Shown here piece by piece: positions 1 through 10,400 of a stretch of 64,000 nt of DNA. This stretch comes from Pseudomonas ovata (lineage in GTDB: Bacteria > Pseudomonadota > Gammaproteobacteria > Pseudomonadales > Pseudomonadaceae). Location: assembly GCF_003131185.1 (NCBI RefSeq), contig NZ_QFFU01000021.1:48493-112492 (forward strand), in the 5' to 3' direction. The notes beneath the pieces are model-generated. The model saw only the letters and a list, made by a program, of their open reading frames with translations, was not told the DNA's origin and did not search any database. Made by a program: the position numbers and the translations under genes. Each line of letters opens with the position of its first letter. Positions within the stretch are counted from its first letter, which is position 1.

Positions 1-196
1 GCAAGGCGGCAATCAACTCGCCCTGCTCGATATTCAGCACATGTTCGGCCCGCCAGCCCGAACGCGGCCCCAGGCTGGCGCTGTCTTCCAGTGCGCTGAG
101 AAAAGCATGGCGCAAAAACGGTTGGGCATCGGGTAACAGCGCGTCCCACTGGACGGCCGTCACGGCGCTCAGGCTGTCGACGACTTGCACGGACAT
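1..196 (-). CDS. GNAT-like N-acyltransferase (COG3146/DUF482-like), N-terminal part only
   Basis: Reading leftwards from an ATG at 196-194, the frame stays open to the window edge, giving about 65 residues beginning MSVQVVDSLSAV. A good Shine-Dalgarno (GGGGAGAA) lies just upstream. The segment WDALLPDAQPFLRHAFL followed by a 'SGW.AEH' stretch resembles the start of the Pseudomonas peptidogalycan/FemAB-like GNAT family (COG3146). The catalytic part lies outside the window, so the family call rests on the N-terminus only. It is transcribed divergently from the porin. Confidence 0.6.
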   Translation of the reverse strand, partial: MSVQVVDSLSAVTAVQWDALLPDAQPFLRHAFLSALEDSASLGPRSGWRAEHVLNIEQGELIAAL

Positions 197-477
197 TCAG
201 CTTCTCCCCCGGTGGTCAGGCAGGCCCGAGTATCACCGATCAGTCAGGTTTATACACCACCCCAATGGGCCGACCGCTCTATCTCAAGCTTCTTGAGCCT
301 TCAAGATGAAACAGGATTGTCACGGACACGCCATTACATTGCCACTTTTTTGTAATGACTGGCAGCAATACTGGCGCCTGTTTTTAGAACCGGGGGTTAC
401 ATACCCCTCTTGCAGTTATCCCGTCAGGGATGTTCAGCGGGTCGACACGAACCTGCGTACTCATCTTGGAGAGAATT

Positions 478-1755
478 ATGCGTCCTGTTTCCATTCGTAC
501 TGCAGCAGCCCTGTGTGGCGGCTTCGCACTGGCCATGAGCGTACCGGCCAGCGCCGCAGTCGATGCCAAACTGCTCGACATGCTCAAGGCCAACGGCTCG
601 ATCAGCACAGCTCAACATGCCGAACTGCAAGCCGACCTGGCCAAGGAGCAGCAAGCTGCCGCTGCCACCAAGTCGTCGACGCAGAGCGATTTCGAGAAAA
701 AAGTCGCCTGGGCAGCCAAGACCCAGATCAAGGGCGATGTGCGTATCCGCCAGGAAAACATCGACATCGACGGCGAAGCCGACAACGGTGGCCGTGACAA
801 GGATCGCCAGCGCGTTCGTGCACGCCTGGGTGCCTACACCGAAATCAACCCGCAGGTCGACAGCGGCATCCGTATCGCCACCGGTGGCGGCAACGACGCA
901 CGCTCCACCAACCAGGACCTGGACGGCTATTTCTCGAAGAAATCGATCTGGCTGGACCTGGCCTACATCGACTACCACCCGACCGCCATCAAGGGCCTGT
1001 CGCTCATCGGCGGCAAGATGAACCAGCCGTGGGTCAGCATGGGCGACGTGATCTGGGACAGCGACATCAACCCGGAAGGTCTGGCCCTGGCCTACAAGCT
1101 GCCACTGGCCGGCAAGACCGAGCTGTTCGCCAGCGCCGGTCACTACACGCTCAAGGACAACGTCGACGGCAACGGCGTGGAATTCAAGAATGACCTGCGC
1201 CTGTACGCCGGCCAGGTGGGCGCACGTTTCGCGCCGATCGACGACCTGAAAGTGACCCTGGGCGGTAGCGTCTACGGTTACGACAACGACAAGGACAGCA
1301 CCTGCGGCGCCACCGCCAGCACCACCCCTTGCGCCCTGTCGGTCAACGGCAACACCACCACCGAGTTCCGCCTGTACGAAGGTTTTGGCCAGATCGACCT
1401 GACCGGCCTGGCCGTGCCACTGGCCTTTTATGGTCAGTACGTGGTCAACGATGAGTCCACCGACGGCCACGACACCGCCTGGCTGGCCGGTGCCAAGACC
1501 AAGGCGTTCGGGTTCAGCCTGGACTACAACTACCGCGACGTGCAGCGTAACGCCGTGGTCGGTGCCTTCACCGATTCGGACTTCGCCAACGGCACCACAG
1601 GTTCCCGTGGCCACAAGTTCAAAGTCGGTTATGAAATCGACAAGAACTTCGCCCTGGGCGCGACCTACCTGATGGCCGAAGCCGACTTTGCCAGCCGTGC
1701 CGGTCGCAACAAGGACGTCGACATCCTGCAACTGGATGCCGAGGTCAAGTTCTAA
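478..1755 (+). CDS. Putative outer-membrane porin
   Basis: A 425-residue exported protein. The ATG at 478 is preceded by TTGGAGAG and opens a classical signal peptide (basic MRPVSIR, hydrophobic core, cleavage after SVPASAA). The mature N-terminus has a short Ala/Lys/Gln-rich helix of the kind seen in trimeric porins. The rest alternates short polar and aromatic strands (for example GKMNQPWVSMGD and LRLYAGQVGARF) and ends in Phe (EVKF), as expected for a 16-18-stranded beta-barrel inserted by the Bam machinery. It best fits the 'putative porin' family (PF16930-like). The substrate cannot be read from sequence. An upstream in-frame ATG at 430 has no ribosome-binding site and would spoil the signal peptide. 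Confidence 0.85.
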   Translation: MRPVSIRTAAALCGGFALAMSVPASAAVDAKLLDMLKANGSISTAQHAELQADLAKEQQAAAATKSSTQSDFEKKVAWAAKTQIKGDVRIRQENIDIDGEADNGGRDKDRQRVRARLGAYTEINPQVDSGIRIATGGGNDARSTNQDLDGYFSKKSIWLDLAYIDYHPTAIKGLSLIGGKMNQPWVSMGDVIWDSDINPEGLALAYKLPLAGKTELFASAGHYTLKDNVDGNGVEFKNDLRLYAGQVGARFAPIDDLKVTLGGSVYGYDNDKDSTCGATASTTPCALSVNGNTTTEFRLYEGFGQIDLTGLAVPLAFYGQYVVNDESTDGHDTAWLAGAKTKAFGFSLDYNYRDVQRNAVVGAFTDSDFANGTTGSRGHKFKVGYEIDKNFALGATYLMAEADFASRAGRNKDVDILQLDAEVKF

Positions 1756-1802
1756 GCGGCGCTACAAGGACGCTGACCCGCTCAGCGTCCGCTTCAAGAA
1801 AA

Positions 1803-1854
1803 GAGCTTGCAGGTATCGCTCCCCATCATCCGGCGATACCGGCAGGCTCTTTTT
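1803..1854 (+). terminator. Rho-independent terminator of the porin gene
   Basis: A 17-base stem with two mismatches (1803-1819 with 1833-1849), a 13-base loop and a T-run (1850-1854). It starts about 47 bases after the porin stop. The facing KAS III gene ends at 1882, so the structure separates convergent transcripts. Confidence 0.85.
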
Positions 1855-1881
1855 CGTGGGCCTGCTTTTAGGGTCTGTGGA

Positions 1882-3003
1882 TCAGCGCTTGCGCAGAATC
1901 ACACAACCAATCGAATACCCGGCACCGAACGAGCTGAGCACACCCAGTGCGCCAGCTGGCAGGTCATCCTGGTACTTGTGAAACGCGATCACCGAGCCTG
2001 CCGAACTGGTGTTGGCATAGGTGTCGAGGATCACCGGCGCTTCATCGAGCGTCGCTTCGCGGCCCAGCAATTTCTTGACGATCAGGTGGTTCATGCTCAG
2101 GTTGGCCTGGTGCAGCCAGAAGCGTTGCACGTCGCTGACGTTCAAGCCGCTGTCCTGCAGATGGCTGCCCACCAGTTCGGCGACCATCGGGCATACCTCA
2201 CGGAACACCTTGCGGCCTTCCTGCACGAACAGCTTGTCCTGCGCATCGACGCCTTGATCAGCGGTGCGGTTGAGGAAGCCGAAATTATTGCGGATGTTAT
2301 TGGAGAATTGCGTCGACAAGCGCGTGCCGAGAATCTCGAACTGATGTGCCGATGTCGCCAGGTCGGCCCGTTCGACCACCACGGCAGTGGCGGCATCGCC
2401 AAAGATGAAATGGCTGTCGCGGTCGCGGAAGTTCAGGTGAGCGGTGCAGATCTCCGGGTTGATCACCAGCACGGCACGGGCCTGGCCCAGTTGCACGCTG
2501 TTGCAGGCGGTCTGGATGCCGAAGGTGGCCGACGAACAGGCCACGTTCATGTCGAAGCCGTAGCCCTGGATGCCCAATGCTGCCTGGATCTCGATCGAGA
2601 TGGCCGGGTACGCGCGCTGCAGGTTGGAGCAGGCCACGATCACGCCGTCGATGTCGGCGGCGGTCTTGCCGGCACGCAGCAGGGCCTGCTCGGCGGCGGC
2701 CACGCCCATTTCGCAGAGGATCGAGCGCTCGTCGTTGCTGCGCTCGGGCAGCGACGGCTTCATGCGCTGCGGGTCGAGGATGCCTTGCTTGTCCATCACG
2801 AAGCGGCTCTTGATGCCGGACGCCTTCTCGATGAAAGCAGCATCGGACGCGGCCTGCGCCTGAACCTCGCCACGCTCGATGGCCGCGGCGTTTTCGTGGT
2901 TGAACTGTGCGACCCAGTCATTGAAGGACTGCACCAGCTCTTCGTTGGAGATGCTCTGGGCCGGGGTATAAAGGCCGGTGCCGCTGATGACGACGTTGTG
3001 CAC
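1882..3003 (-). CDS. Beta-ketoacyl-ACP synthase III family protein
   Basis: A 373-residue thiolase-fold condensing enzyme. KAS III enzymes join an acyl-CoA to malonyl-ACP to start or feed fatty-acid synthesis in the cytoplasm. The Cys-His-Asn triad is visible: Cys in NVACSSATFG, His in FWLHQANLSM, Asn in TYANTSSAGS. At 373 residues it is longer than housekeeping FabH (about 320) and carries an inserted helical stretch near residues 25-75. This matches the second KAS III type of pseudomonads (PA3286-like), which takes longer acyl-CoA primers from beta-oxidation. That substrate is an inference from family resemblance. No other fatty-acid gene is adjacent, so it is probably not in a fab operon. 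Confidence 0.85.
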   Translation of the reverse strand: MHNVVISGTGLYTPAQSISNEELVQSFNDWVAQFNHENAAAIERGEVQAQAASDAAFIEKASGIKSRFVMDKQGILDPQRMKPSLPERSNDERSILCEMGVAAAEQALLRAGKTAADIDGVIVACSNLQRAYPAISIEIQAALGIQGYGFDMNVACSSATFGIQTACNSVQLGQARAVLVINPEICTAHLNFRDRDSHFIFGDAATAVVVERADLATSAHQFEILGTRLSTQFSNNIRNNFGFLNRTADQGVDAQDKLFVQEGRKVFREVCPMVAELVGSHLQDSGLNVSDVQRFWLHQANLSMNHLIVKKLLGREATLDEAPVILDTYANTSSAGSVIAFHKYQDDLPAGALGVLSSFGAGYSIGCVILRKR

Positions 3004-3111
3004 GGTCGTTTCTCTCTTCTTGAAGGTAGGGGCCTATAGGCCAGGCAAGGCGCAAAGTTTGACATATCGCCGCAAGCGGGTGCTATCGCAGCCCGAACAC
3101 ACCCGCGTGCT

Positions 3112-3258
3112 GTAGGAGCGCGCTTGCCCGCGACCGAGTGCGCAGCGCTCGCAAAATCTCCAAAACGCCGAAAATCTGCAGCGAATGACCGAAAAATTTG
3201 TGAAACGCTGAAATTTTACGACTGCTACGCACTCGGTCGCGGGCAAGCGCGCTCCTAC
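3112..3258. repeat. REP pair (BIME-like inverted repeat)
   Basis: Two perfect 31-base inverted arms (3112-3142 and 3228-3258) beginning GTAGGAGCGCGCTTGCCCGC enclose an 85-base AT-richer spacer. The arm sequence is the REP type common in P. putida genomes. A second copy of the whole unit, in opposite orientation, is at 48432-48597. It lies between the 5' end of the KAS III gene and the 3' end of hrpA. Confidence 0.85.
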
Positions 3259-3320
3259 GGGTGAGGCACAATCCAGAGACCGCATTGCAGTCTCCAAGGA
3301 CAGCCGCAGTGTCGGTACTG

Positions 3321-6300
3321 TCAGCCTTGCACCTGACTCCACTGCTTGCTCAGCCGCTTGTCGGACACCGGCATGCGGGTACCCAGTTGTTGGGCGAACA
3401 GCGAGACGCGGTACTCTTCAAGCCACCAGCGCCAGGTCACCAGTTCCGGGTCGCGCTTGCCTTCCTGGGCGTGCTTGGCAGCGCGGGCCTGGTATTGCGC
3501 CCACAGCTCGCCCAGCTCAATGCTCCAGACCCGGTCCTTCTGCAACTGGCCGGGCAGTTTTTCCAGGCGCAGCTCCACGGCCTTGAGGTAACGCGGCAGT
3601 TCCTTGAGCCACTGCCCCGGCGTTTCGCGCACAAAGCCCGGGTACACCAGCTTGCCCAATTGCCCCTTGATGTCGTTGAGGGCCACGGCGCGGGCCAGGT
3701 CGATCTTGCCCTTGAAGCTCTTTTGCAGGCCATGCCACAGCTTGAGAATGTCCAGGGCCAGGCGCGCCAGGCGCTCGGCATGCTCGGCCCATTCGCCGCG
3801 CTTGCGCTCGGCCAGCGACAACAGCCCGGCGCCATCGCGCGGCAGCGTGTCTTCGCCTTCGAGCACACAGCTGTCCAGGCTGGCCAGCAGAATATCTTCG
3901 ATCAGTGCATCGACCCGGCCCAGGTCACGGTACAACAGCGCCAGCTCGGTCTGCCCCGGCAACTTGCCGCGCAAGAATTTCGCGGTGTCGGCCAGTTGCT
4001 GCAACAGCAGGCGCTGCAAGGCGCGGCGGTGCTGGTACTCGGCTTCGGCCTGGGTCGGGAAACGTCCTTCCTTGACCGTACCGCCTTCCTCGACCAGCGC
4101 CGGGTAGACGGTCAGCGACAGTCCGGCGATTTTCTGCTGGGTCTGCTGCGCCACGGGCGCAAAGCCCTTGGCCTCCACCGGCTGCTGCCCCTTGGCGCTG
4201 TGCGGCATGGCCAGCGCGGCTTGCCCGGCTTCGGCAAAGCGGGCGGTCAGCGCGTCCAGGTCGCGGCCTTCACCCAGGAACTTGCCGTTGCCGTCGACCA
4301 CCTCCAGGTTCATTTTCAGGTGCCCTTCAAGCTCGGCCGCGGCCTCGCTCCAGGCCTCGTCCGTGACCCGTGCGCCGGTCATGCGCAACAGTTCACGGCC
4401 CAGTGCCTGGGGCAGCGAGCCCTCGGCAAAGGTGATGCGCTGCAGGGCGGCGCGGACAAAGTCCGGCACCGGCACGAAGTTCTTGCGGGTGGCCTTGGGC
4501 AGGTTGCGCACCAGCGCAATGCACTTGGTTTCCAGCAGGCCCGGCACCAGCCACTCCAGGCGCTCGGCCGGCAGCGACTGCAACAGCGGCGCCGGCACCC
4601 GCAAGGTCACGCCATCGCGCGGGTGGTTGGGCTCGAAGTGATAGGTCAGCGGCAGGGTCAGTTCACCCAGGCGCAAGGTGTCGGGGTATTGTGCAGCGGT
4701 GACTTCGCTGGCCTCGCGGGCCAGCACGTCTTCTTCGCGCATGATCAACAGTTGCGGGTCTTTCTGGCTGTGCACCCGGTACCAGCTGTCGAAGGTTGCA
4801 GTCTGATGCACCTCGGCCGGCAGCCGTGCGTCATAAAAGCCGTACAGGGTTTCTTCGTCGGCCAGGATGTCGCGGCGCCGGGCCTTGGCTTCCAGCTCAT
4901 CGAGTTCTTCAAGCAGGCGTGTGTTGGCACTCAGGCATTTGGCCCGCGACAGGATATCGCCGCGCACCAGGCCTTCGCGGATGAACATCTCGCGCGAAAC
5001 CACCGGGTCCACCGGGCCATAGTGCACCGGACGACGACCGACGATGATCAGCCCGTACAGGGTGATCTGCTCGAAGGCCACGACCTGGCCACGCTTTTTC
5101 TCCCAGTGCGGTTCGAAGTGATTCTTCTTGATCAAGTGCCCGGCCAACGGCTCGATCCAGTCGACGTCGATCTTGGCCACCATGCGCGCATACAGCTTGG
5201 TGGTCTCGACCAGTTCGGCAGCCATCACCCACTGCGGACGCTTGCGCCCCAGCCCAGAAGAGGGATGCACCCAGAAACGGCGCTGGCGGGCGCCCAGATA
5301 GTCGCCTTCTTCGGTCTTCTGGCCGACCTGGCTGAGCAGGCCGGACAAAATCGCCTTGTGGAATTTGCCATAGTCGGCCGGTTCCGCATTGACCGGCAGC
5401 TTCAGTTCGCGGCAGATCAGGCTCAGTTGCCGGTGCGCATCGCGCCATTCGCGCAGGCGCAGGTAATTGAGAAAGTTACGCCGGCACCAGTTGCGCAACG
5501 GGCTTGAAGTCAGCGCCTGGCGCTGCTCTTCGAACCCGCGCCAGAGGTTCACCAGCCCGGCAAAATCCGAGTCGGCGTCCTTCCATTGTGCATGCGCCTG
5601 GTCGGCCGCCTGCTGACGCTCGGGCGGACGCTCGCGCACATCCTGCACCGACAGCGCACTGGCGATGATCAGCACTTCCTGCAGGCTGCCTTGCTGTGCA
5701 GCCTCCAGCAGCATGCGGCCCATGCGCGGGTCCACCGGCAGGCGCGCCAGCTGGCGACCCAGCGGGGTCAACTGGTTTTCACGGGTGACCGCCGACAGCT
5801 CCTGCAACAGGTTGAAGCCGTCGCTGATGGCCTTGCCGTCCGGCGGCTCGATGAACGGGAAGTCGCTGATATCCCCCAGGCGCAGGTGCAGCATCTGCAG
5901 GATGACCGCCGCCAGGTTGGTGCGCAGGATCTCGGGGTCGGTGAATTCCGGGCGTCCGAGAAAATCCTCTTCGCTGTACAGGCGGATGCAGATGCCCGGC
6001 TCGACCCGGCCACAGCGCCCCTTGCGCTGGTTGGCGCTGGCCTGGGACACCGCCTCGATGGGCAGGCGCTGGACCTTGGCACGGTAGCTGTAGCGGCTGA
6101 TGCGCGCGGTGCCGGTGTCGATCACGTAGCGAATGCCCGGCACGGTCAGCGAGGTTTCGGCGACGTTGGTGGCCAGCACCACGCGGCGTCCGGGGTGCGA
6201 CTGGAAAATGCGCTGCTGCTCGGCCGGCGACAGGCGTGCATACAACGGCAGGATCTCGGTGTGCCGCAGCTGGGCCTTGCGCAGCACCTCGGCGGCGTCG

Positions 6301-7232
6301 CGAATCTCGCGCTCGCCAGGCAAAAACACCAGCACATCGCCCGGCAGCTTGCCTTCGCTGCGCTCCATGGCCGCCAGTTCATCGAGGGTGGCCAAAATCG
6401 CCTGGTCGACGGTGAGGTCTTCCTCGACGCTGTTGCCCTCCTCGTCCTGCTCGCTGGCCAGCGGGCGGTACAGGGTCTCGACCGGGAAGGTACGGCCCGA
6501 CACTTCGATGATCGGCGCGTCATTGAAATGCTCGGAGAAACGCTGCAGGTCAATGGTCGCCGAGGTGATGATGACCTTCAGGTCCGGACGGCGCGGCAAC
6601 AGGGTCTTGAGGTAGCCGAGCAGAAAGTCGATGTTCAGGCTGCGTTCGTGGGCCTCGTCAACGATCAGGGTGTCGTAGCGCTCCAGGAAGCGATCGTTCT
6701 GGGTCTCGGCCAGCAGAATGCCGTCAGTCATCAGCTTGATCAGCGTGTTATCGCCGCTCTGGTCCTCGAACCGAACCTGATAGCCGACCAGTGCTCCCAG
6801 GGGCGTGGCCAGTTCTTCGGCGACCCGGCTGGCCACGCTGCGCGCCGCAATCCGCCGTGGCTGGGTGTGGCCGATCAGGCCGTACTGGCCGCGACCGATT
6901 TCCAGGCAGATCTTGGGCAGCTGGGTGGTCTTGCCCGAGCCGGTCTCGCCGGCAATGATCAGCACCTGGTGCTTGAGCAAGGCGGCCTTGATCTCGTCGC
7001 GCTTGGCGGCAATCGGCAGGTGATCGTCGTAGCGGATGGTCGGCACACTCAGGCGCCGCGCCTCGACCTTTGCACACGATGCCTGGAAGCGTTCAAGCCA
7101 CGACGCCAGCTTGGCTTCGTCAGGTTTCTTGCGCAGCTCATGCAACTGGCGGCGCAATTTATGACGGTCGCCGCTCATGGCGTGGTCGAGGTTTTTCAGC
7201 AACAGGTCGATAGAGGGCGATTCGGCGGTCAT
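3321..7232 (-). CDS. hrpA: ATP-dependent RNA helicase HrpA (DEAH box)
   Basis: A 1303-residue superfamily-2 helicase, full length for HrpA. Motifs appear in order: Walker A GETGSGKTTQ, motif II DEAHER, motif III TSATID, and motif VI QRKGRCGR. These are followed by the helicase-associated and OB domains and the long C-terminal DUF3418 region that separates HrpA from HrpB. HrpA resolves stalled ribosomes and acts on mRNA in the cytoplasm. I chose the ATG at 7232 (MTAESPSIDLLLKNL) because it matches the usual family start; 53 additional upstream codons are open but have no family resemblance. It is a single gene, divergent from the NEL effector gene. Confidence 0.95.
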   Translation of the reverse strand: MTAESPSIDLLLKNLDHAMSGDRHKLRRQLHELRKKPDEAKLASWLERFQASCAKVEARRLSVPTIRYDDHLPIAAKRDEIKAALLKHQVLIIAGETGSGKTTQLPKICLEIGRGQYGLIGHTQPRRIAARSVASRVAEELATPLGALVGYQVRFEDQSGDNTLIKLMTDGILLAETQNDRFLERYDTLIVDEAHERSLNIDFLLGYLKTLLPRRPDLKVIITSATIDLQRFSEHFNDAPIIEVSGRTFPVETLYRPLASEQDEEGNSVEEDLTVDQAILATLDELAAMERSEGKLPGDVLVFLPGEREIRDAAEVLRKAQLRHTEILPLYARLSPAEQQRIFQSHPGRRVVLATNVAETSLTVPGIRYVIDTGTARISRYSYRAKVQRLPIEAVSQASANQRKGRCGRVEPGICIRLYSEEDFLGRPEFTDPEILRTNLAAVILQMLHLRLGDISDFPFIEPPDGKAISDGFNLLQELSAVTRENQLTPLGRQLARLPVDPRMGRMLLEAAQQGSLQEVLIIASALSVQDVRERPPERQQAADQAHAQWKDADSDFAGLVNLWRGFEEQRQALTSSPLRNWCRRNFLNYLRLREWRDAHRQLSLICRELKLPVNAEPADYGKFHKAILSGLLSQVGQKTEEGDYLGARQRRFWVHPSSGLGRKRPQWVMAAELVETTKLYARMVAKIDVDWIEPLAGHLIKKNHFEPHWEKKRGQVVAFEQITLYGLIIVGRRPVHYGPVDPVVSREMFIREGLVRGDILSRAKCLSANTRLLEELDELEAKARRRDILADEETLYGFYDARLPAEVHQTATFDSWYRVHSQKDPQLLIMREEDVLAREASEVTAAQYPDTLRLGELTLPLTYHFEPNHPRDGVTLRVPAPLLQSLPAERLEWLVPGLLETKCIALVRNLPKATRKNFVPVPDFVRAALQRITFAEGSLPQALGRELLRMTGARVTDEAWSEAAAELEGHLKMNLEVVDGNGKFLGEGRDLDALTARFAEAGQAALAMPHSAKGQQPVEAKGFAPVAQQTQQKIAGLSLTVYPALVEEGGTVKEGRFPTQAEAEYQHRRALQRLLLQQLADTAKFLRGKLPGQTELALLYRDLGRVDALIEDILLASLDSCVLEGEDTLPRDGAGLLSLAERKRGEWAEHAERLARLALDILKLWHGLQKSFKGKIDLARAVALNDIKGQLGKLVYPGFVRETPGQWLKELPRYLKAVELRLEKLPGQLQKDRVWSIELGELWAQYQARAAKHAQEGKRDPELVTWRWWLEEYRVSLFAQQLGTRMPVSDKRLSKQWSQVQG

Positions 7233-7450
7233 CAGGTACGCAAGGTCAGGTCGAAAGGACAAGGCCGGATTGTCGCAGATTTGTGCAGGGTTCGGGGAGA
7301 ACCCCACGCGTTCCCGGACACAGGGCGTACGCCCACACCGATTCAATCCCGTTTTCGCCGTCGCTGCCGGGTAGATAGTTAGTGCCTGCAAGCCCGTATC
7401 GCGCCGGTAAGCTTCGCGGCCTTTTCAATCGCCACGAGGCTTTTTTTCAT

Positions 7451-10400
7451 ATGGACATGACTGTTCCTGCCGCCGATACCCTGCCGGCCCTTCATCAACA
7501 CCTGATCGATCCGCATGTGCCGCAATGGCTGCGCCAGGCGCCGGCCAGCACCCACGCCGCCTTGCGCCTGGCCAGTCGCCGGGCCATGGATTTGCCCTGG
7601 CTGGCAGCCGGGCGCACGGCATTGCCCGAGGTCGTCGAGCGACTGCAGGCACAATCGGCACGGCACCACGACCTGCAACAGCGCATTGCCCCCCTGCTGG
7701 AGCGGCTGGGCACCTTGCAGGGGTTTGCCGAGCCGCGTCTGGTCAACGGCATCAAGGCGCGCTTTGGCCTGGAAGTCGATGTACGCACGACCCATCTACT
7801 GCATGCCAGCCATGCCCGCACCGACACCTCGTTCATGGGCGCGGCCAAGGACCCGCTGATCGAGGCCAACAGGGCATTGAAGGCGGCCATTCGACCGTTG
7901 CTGGACGCTGCCTTGCAGAACTTTCAGGTCGCCGACACCGAGCCTGGGGCCATGGATGAAAGCGCTGCACTCAAGGCCCGGGTGTTCGACAGCTACCAGG
8001 TCCTGGGGCCGACCGTCAGCGGCACGCCGGTGGCCATTGCCGCCCATGAGTTTGCCGCCCTGGCGCGCCTGCTGGATCTGGGCGGCCAGTACCAGGCGCA
8101 CATCGATCAGGTGTTCACCGCGCAAGGTGCCGAAGACCTGCAGGCGTTCACGCGGTCGACGCTGCTGCTGGAACTGCACATCGCGCGGCTGCAGCGACGT
8201 GTCGATGCCGACACCTACCAGGCCGTGCTGGCCCTTGTGCAAGACCTGCCGGCGGCCAGCCTCGATGGCCAGCTCCTGGTTTGCAGCACCTTGCGGCTGT
8301 GGGACGTCGAGCTCGACGGGATCTTGCTGATCGGCAAGGACCGCGACCTGGCCAACACGGTCGAACCGGTGCTGGTCTATATACCCGACGACCCGGTGAT
8401 GCCACTCAGGGGCTACCCATCGACCGCGGCCTTTCATGATGCGCTACGCCAACGCCTGCTGAGCCAAGACTATGCAGACTTTTTCAGCCGTTTCATTCCG
8501 GCCCGGCACCGCAGCCGCATCGTTGACACCCTGCATCGCCACCTTTATCCATCAGTGATGCGGGCCGACGGCAATCATCAGCAATGGCTGGAACAATTTG
8601 CCGACCCGCAGGCGCGCCTGCACCTGAGCGAAAGCCGCCTGAGCGGACCGCTGTTCGAAACGTTGTATAAGCGCAAGCTGGCCTTCATCAAGGACAATGC
8701 CCGCGTGCAGGGCGTGCCCACCGCCGATCAGGACCTGCGCAGTGTCGACGAACGCCTGGCCTGGTGGCGCGATCTTGCCCTCAATACCCTGAATGTCGCG
8801 GCCTTCGCCGTGCCGGTGCTGGGCGAGATCATGCTGGCGGCCACCGCCGCCCAGTTGGGCTATGAGGTGTTTGAAGGCATCGAAAGCTGGACCCGGGGCG
8901 AGCAGGACCAGGCACTGGGCTATCTGGTGGATGTGATTGAAAACCTGGCCATGACCGCCGCACTGGGCAGCGCCCTGGCCGAGGGCGGCCGACTGCCCGC
9001 GATCGAGGCACCGGAGCCGATGCGACCGCTCAGGCCGGTGACCCTGCCCGACGGCCGTACCCGCCTGTGGAAGCCGGACCTGACGCCCTTTGCCCACGAC
9101 ATCGTGCTGCCGGCCGGGCTGACGCCGGATGCGTCGGGCCTGGTGCCCTACCAGGGCAAGCGCTGGCTGGTGCTCGATGGCCAGCACTATTCGGTGCAGC
9201 CAGGCGCCGGCGGCCTGGGGCATGTGCTGGAGCATCCGCACAAGGCCGGGGGTTACCGGCCGGCGCTGCGCCACAACGGTGACCGGGCCTGGCTGCATGA
9301 ACTCGACCAGCCGGGGCAGATGCAGGGCCTGACACTGGTACGTCGACTGGGGTATGACGCCCAGACTTATCCCGATGCCTTGATGCGCGACATCCTTACC
9401 ACCTGCGACCTGCCCGACTCGGTGCTGCGCCAGGCGTTAAACGATCATCAGCGACCACCGGCCCTGCTGGCAGACACAGCCGAGCGGTTCCGGCTCGCGC
9501 ATGCACTGGCCAATGATGGCGAGCGGTTCCAGCGCCGCTACCTGGCCCTGCAAACCACTGACGATGTTGCGGTGCAGGCCTTGCAAGCGCAGTTGCCGGC
9601 GCCGCTGCCGAAACCTGTGGCCGAGGAAATCCTGGCCCAGGCCAGCGCCGGGGAACGCGCGCACCTGATCGATGGCGCAGGCGTGCCCCTGCGCCTGGCC
9701 GAAGAAGCACGCCTTTATCGTCAACAGGTACGCCTGGCCCGGGCCTATGAAGGTCTGTATCTGAGCGTGGCGGCCAACCCTGATACCGACAGGCTGGCGC
9801 TGCACAGCCTGGAATACTTGCCCGGCTGGTCGGCCAATGTACGCCTGGAGGTGCGCGACGGGCATTTCCATGGCCCTTTGAGCGATAGCATCGGCGCCGA
9901 GACAGCGCCTGTTCGCAAGGTGCTGGTCAGATACCCGGACGGTTATGAACCCCGCGATGCCGACAACCTGCACCTGGACGGTCGGGACACTCTGTTCGCC
10001 GCCATCCTGCACGCCTTGCCCGATGCCCAGCGCCAGGCACTGGGGGTGGCGCATGTCAGTCAGGGTGCCGACCTGCAGGCCTTGATTCGCCAACGGCCGC
10101 TGCCGCGCCGTCAGGCGCGTAGCGCATTGGGCATGCAGCCGGTCAAGCCTGGCTTTCGCTCGCCCATGCGCCTGGCCGATGGCCGTATCGGTTATCCCCT
10201 GAGCGGCCGGGGTCATCCGGATTGGGCCTTCACCCGCGAAAGCCTGGTGGACAAGATTCGTCTGCTGGAATTTGAAGACTTCTACCCCGAAGACCTTTAT
10301 GAACAGTTGCTCAAGCTGGGCCTGGATCATGCGCAGATCGACGCCCGCCTCAACACCCTGCTGGACGAACAGATGGCCTTGCGCGCCAGCCTGGCGCGGT

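Noticed and set aside
306..797. Plus-strand frame of 163 codons overlapping the porin start
   Set aside because: It lies in another frame of the porin gene, is Arg/Cys/His-rich with no ribosome-binding site, and conflicts with a clear signal peptide.
3261..7382. Long plus-strand frames opposite hrpA (748 and 598 codons)
   Set aside because: They are antisense shadows of hrpA with low-complexity composition and no ribosome-binding sites.
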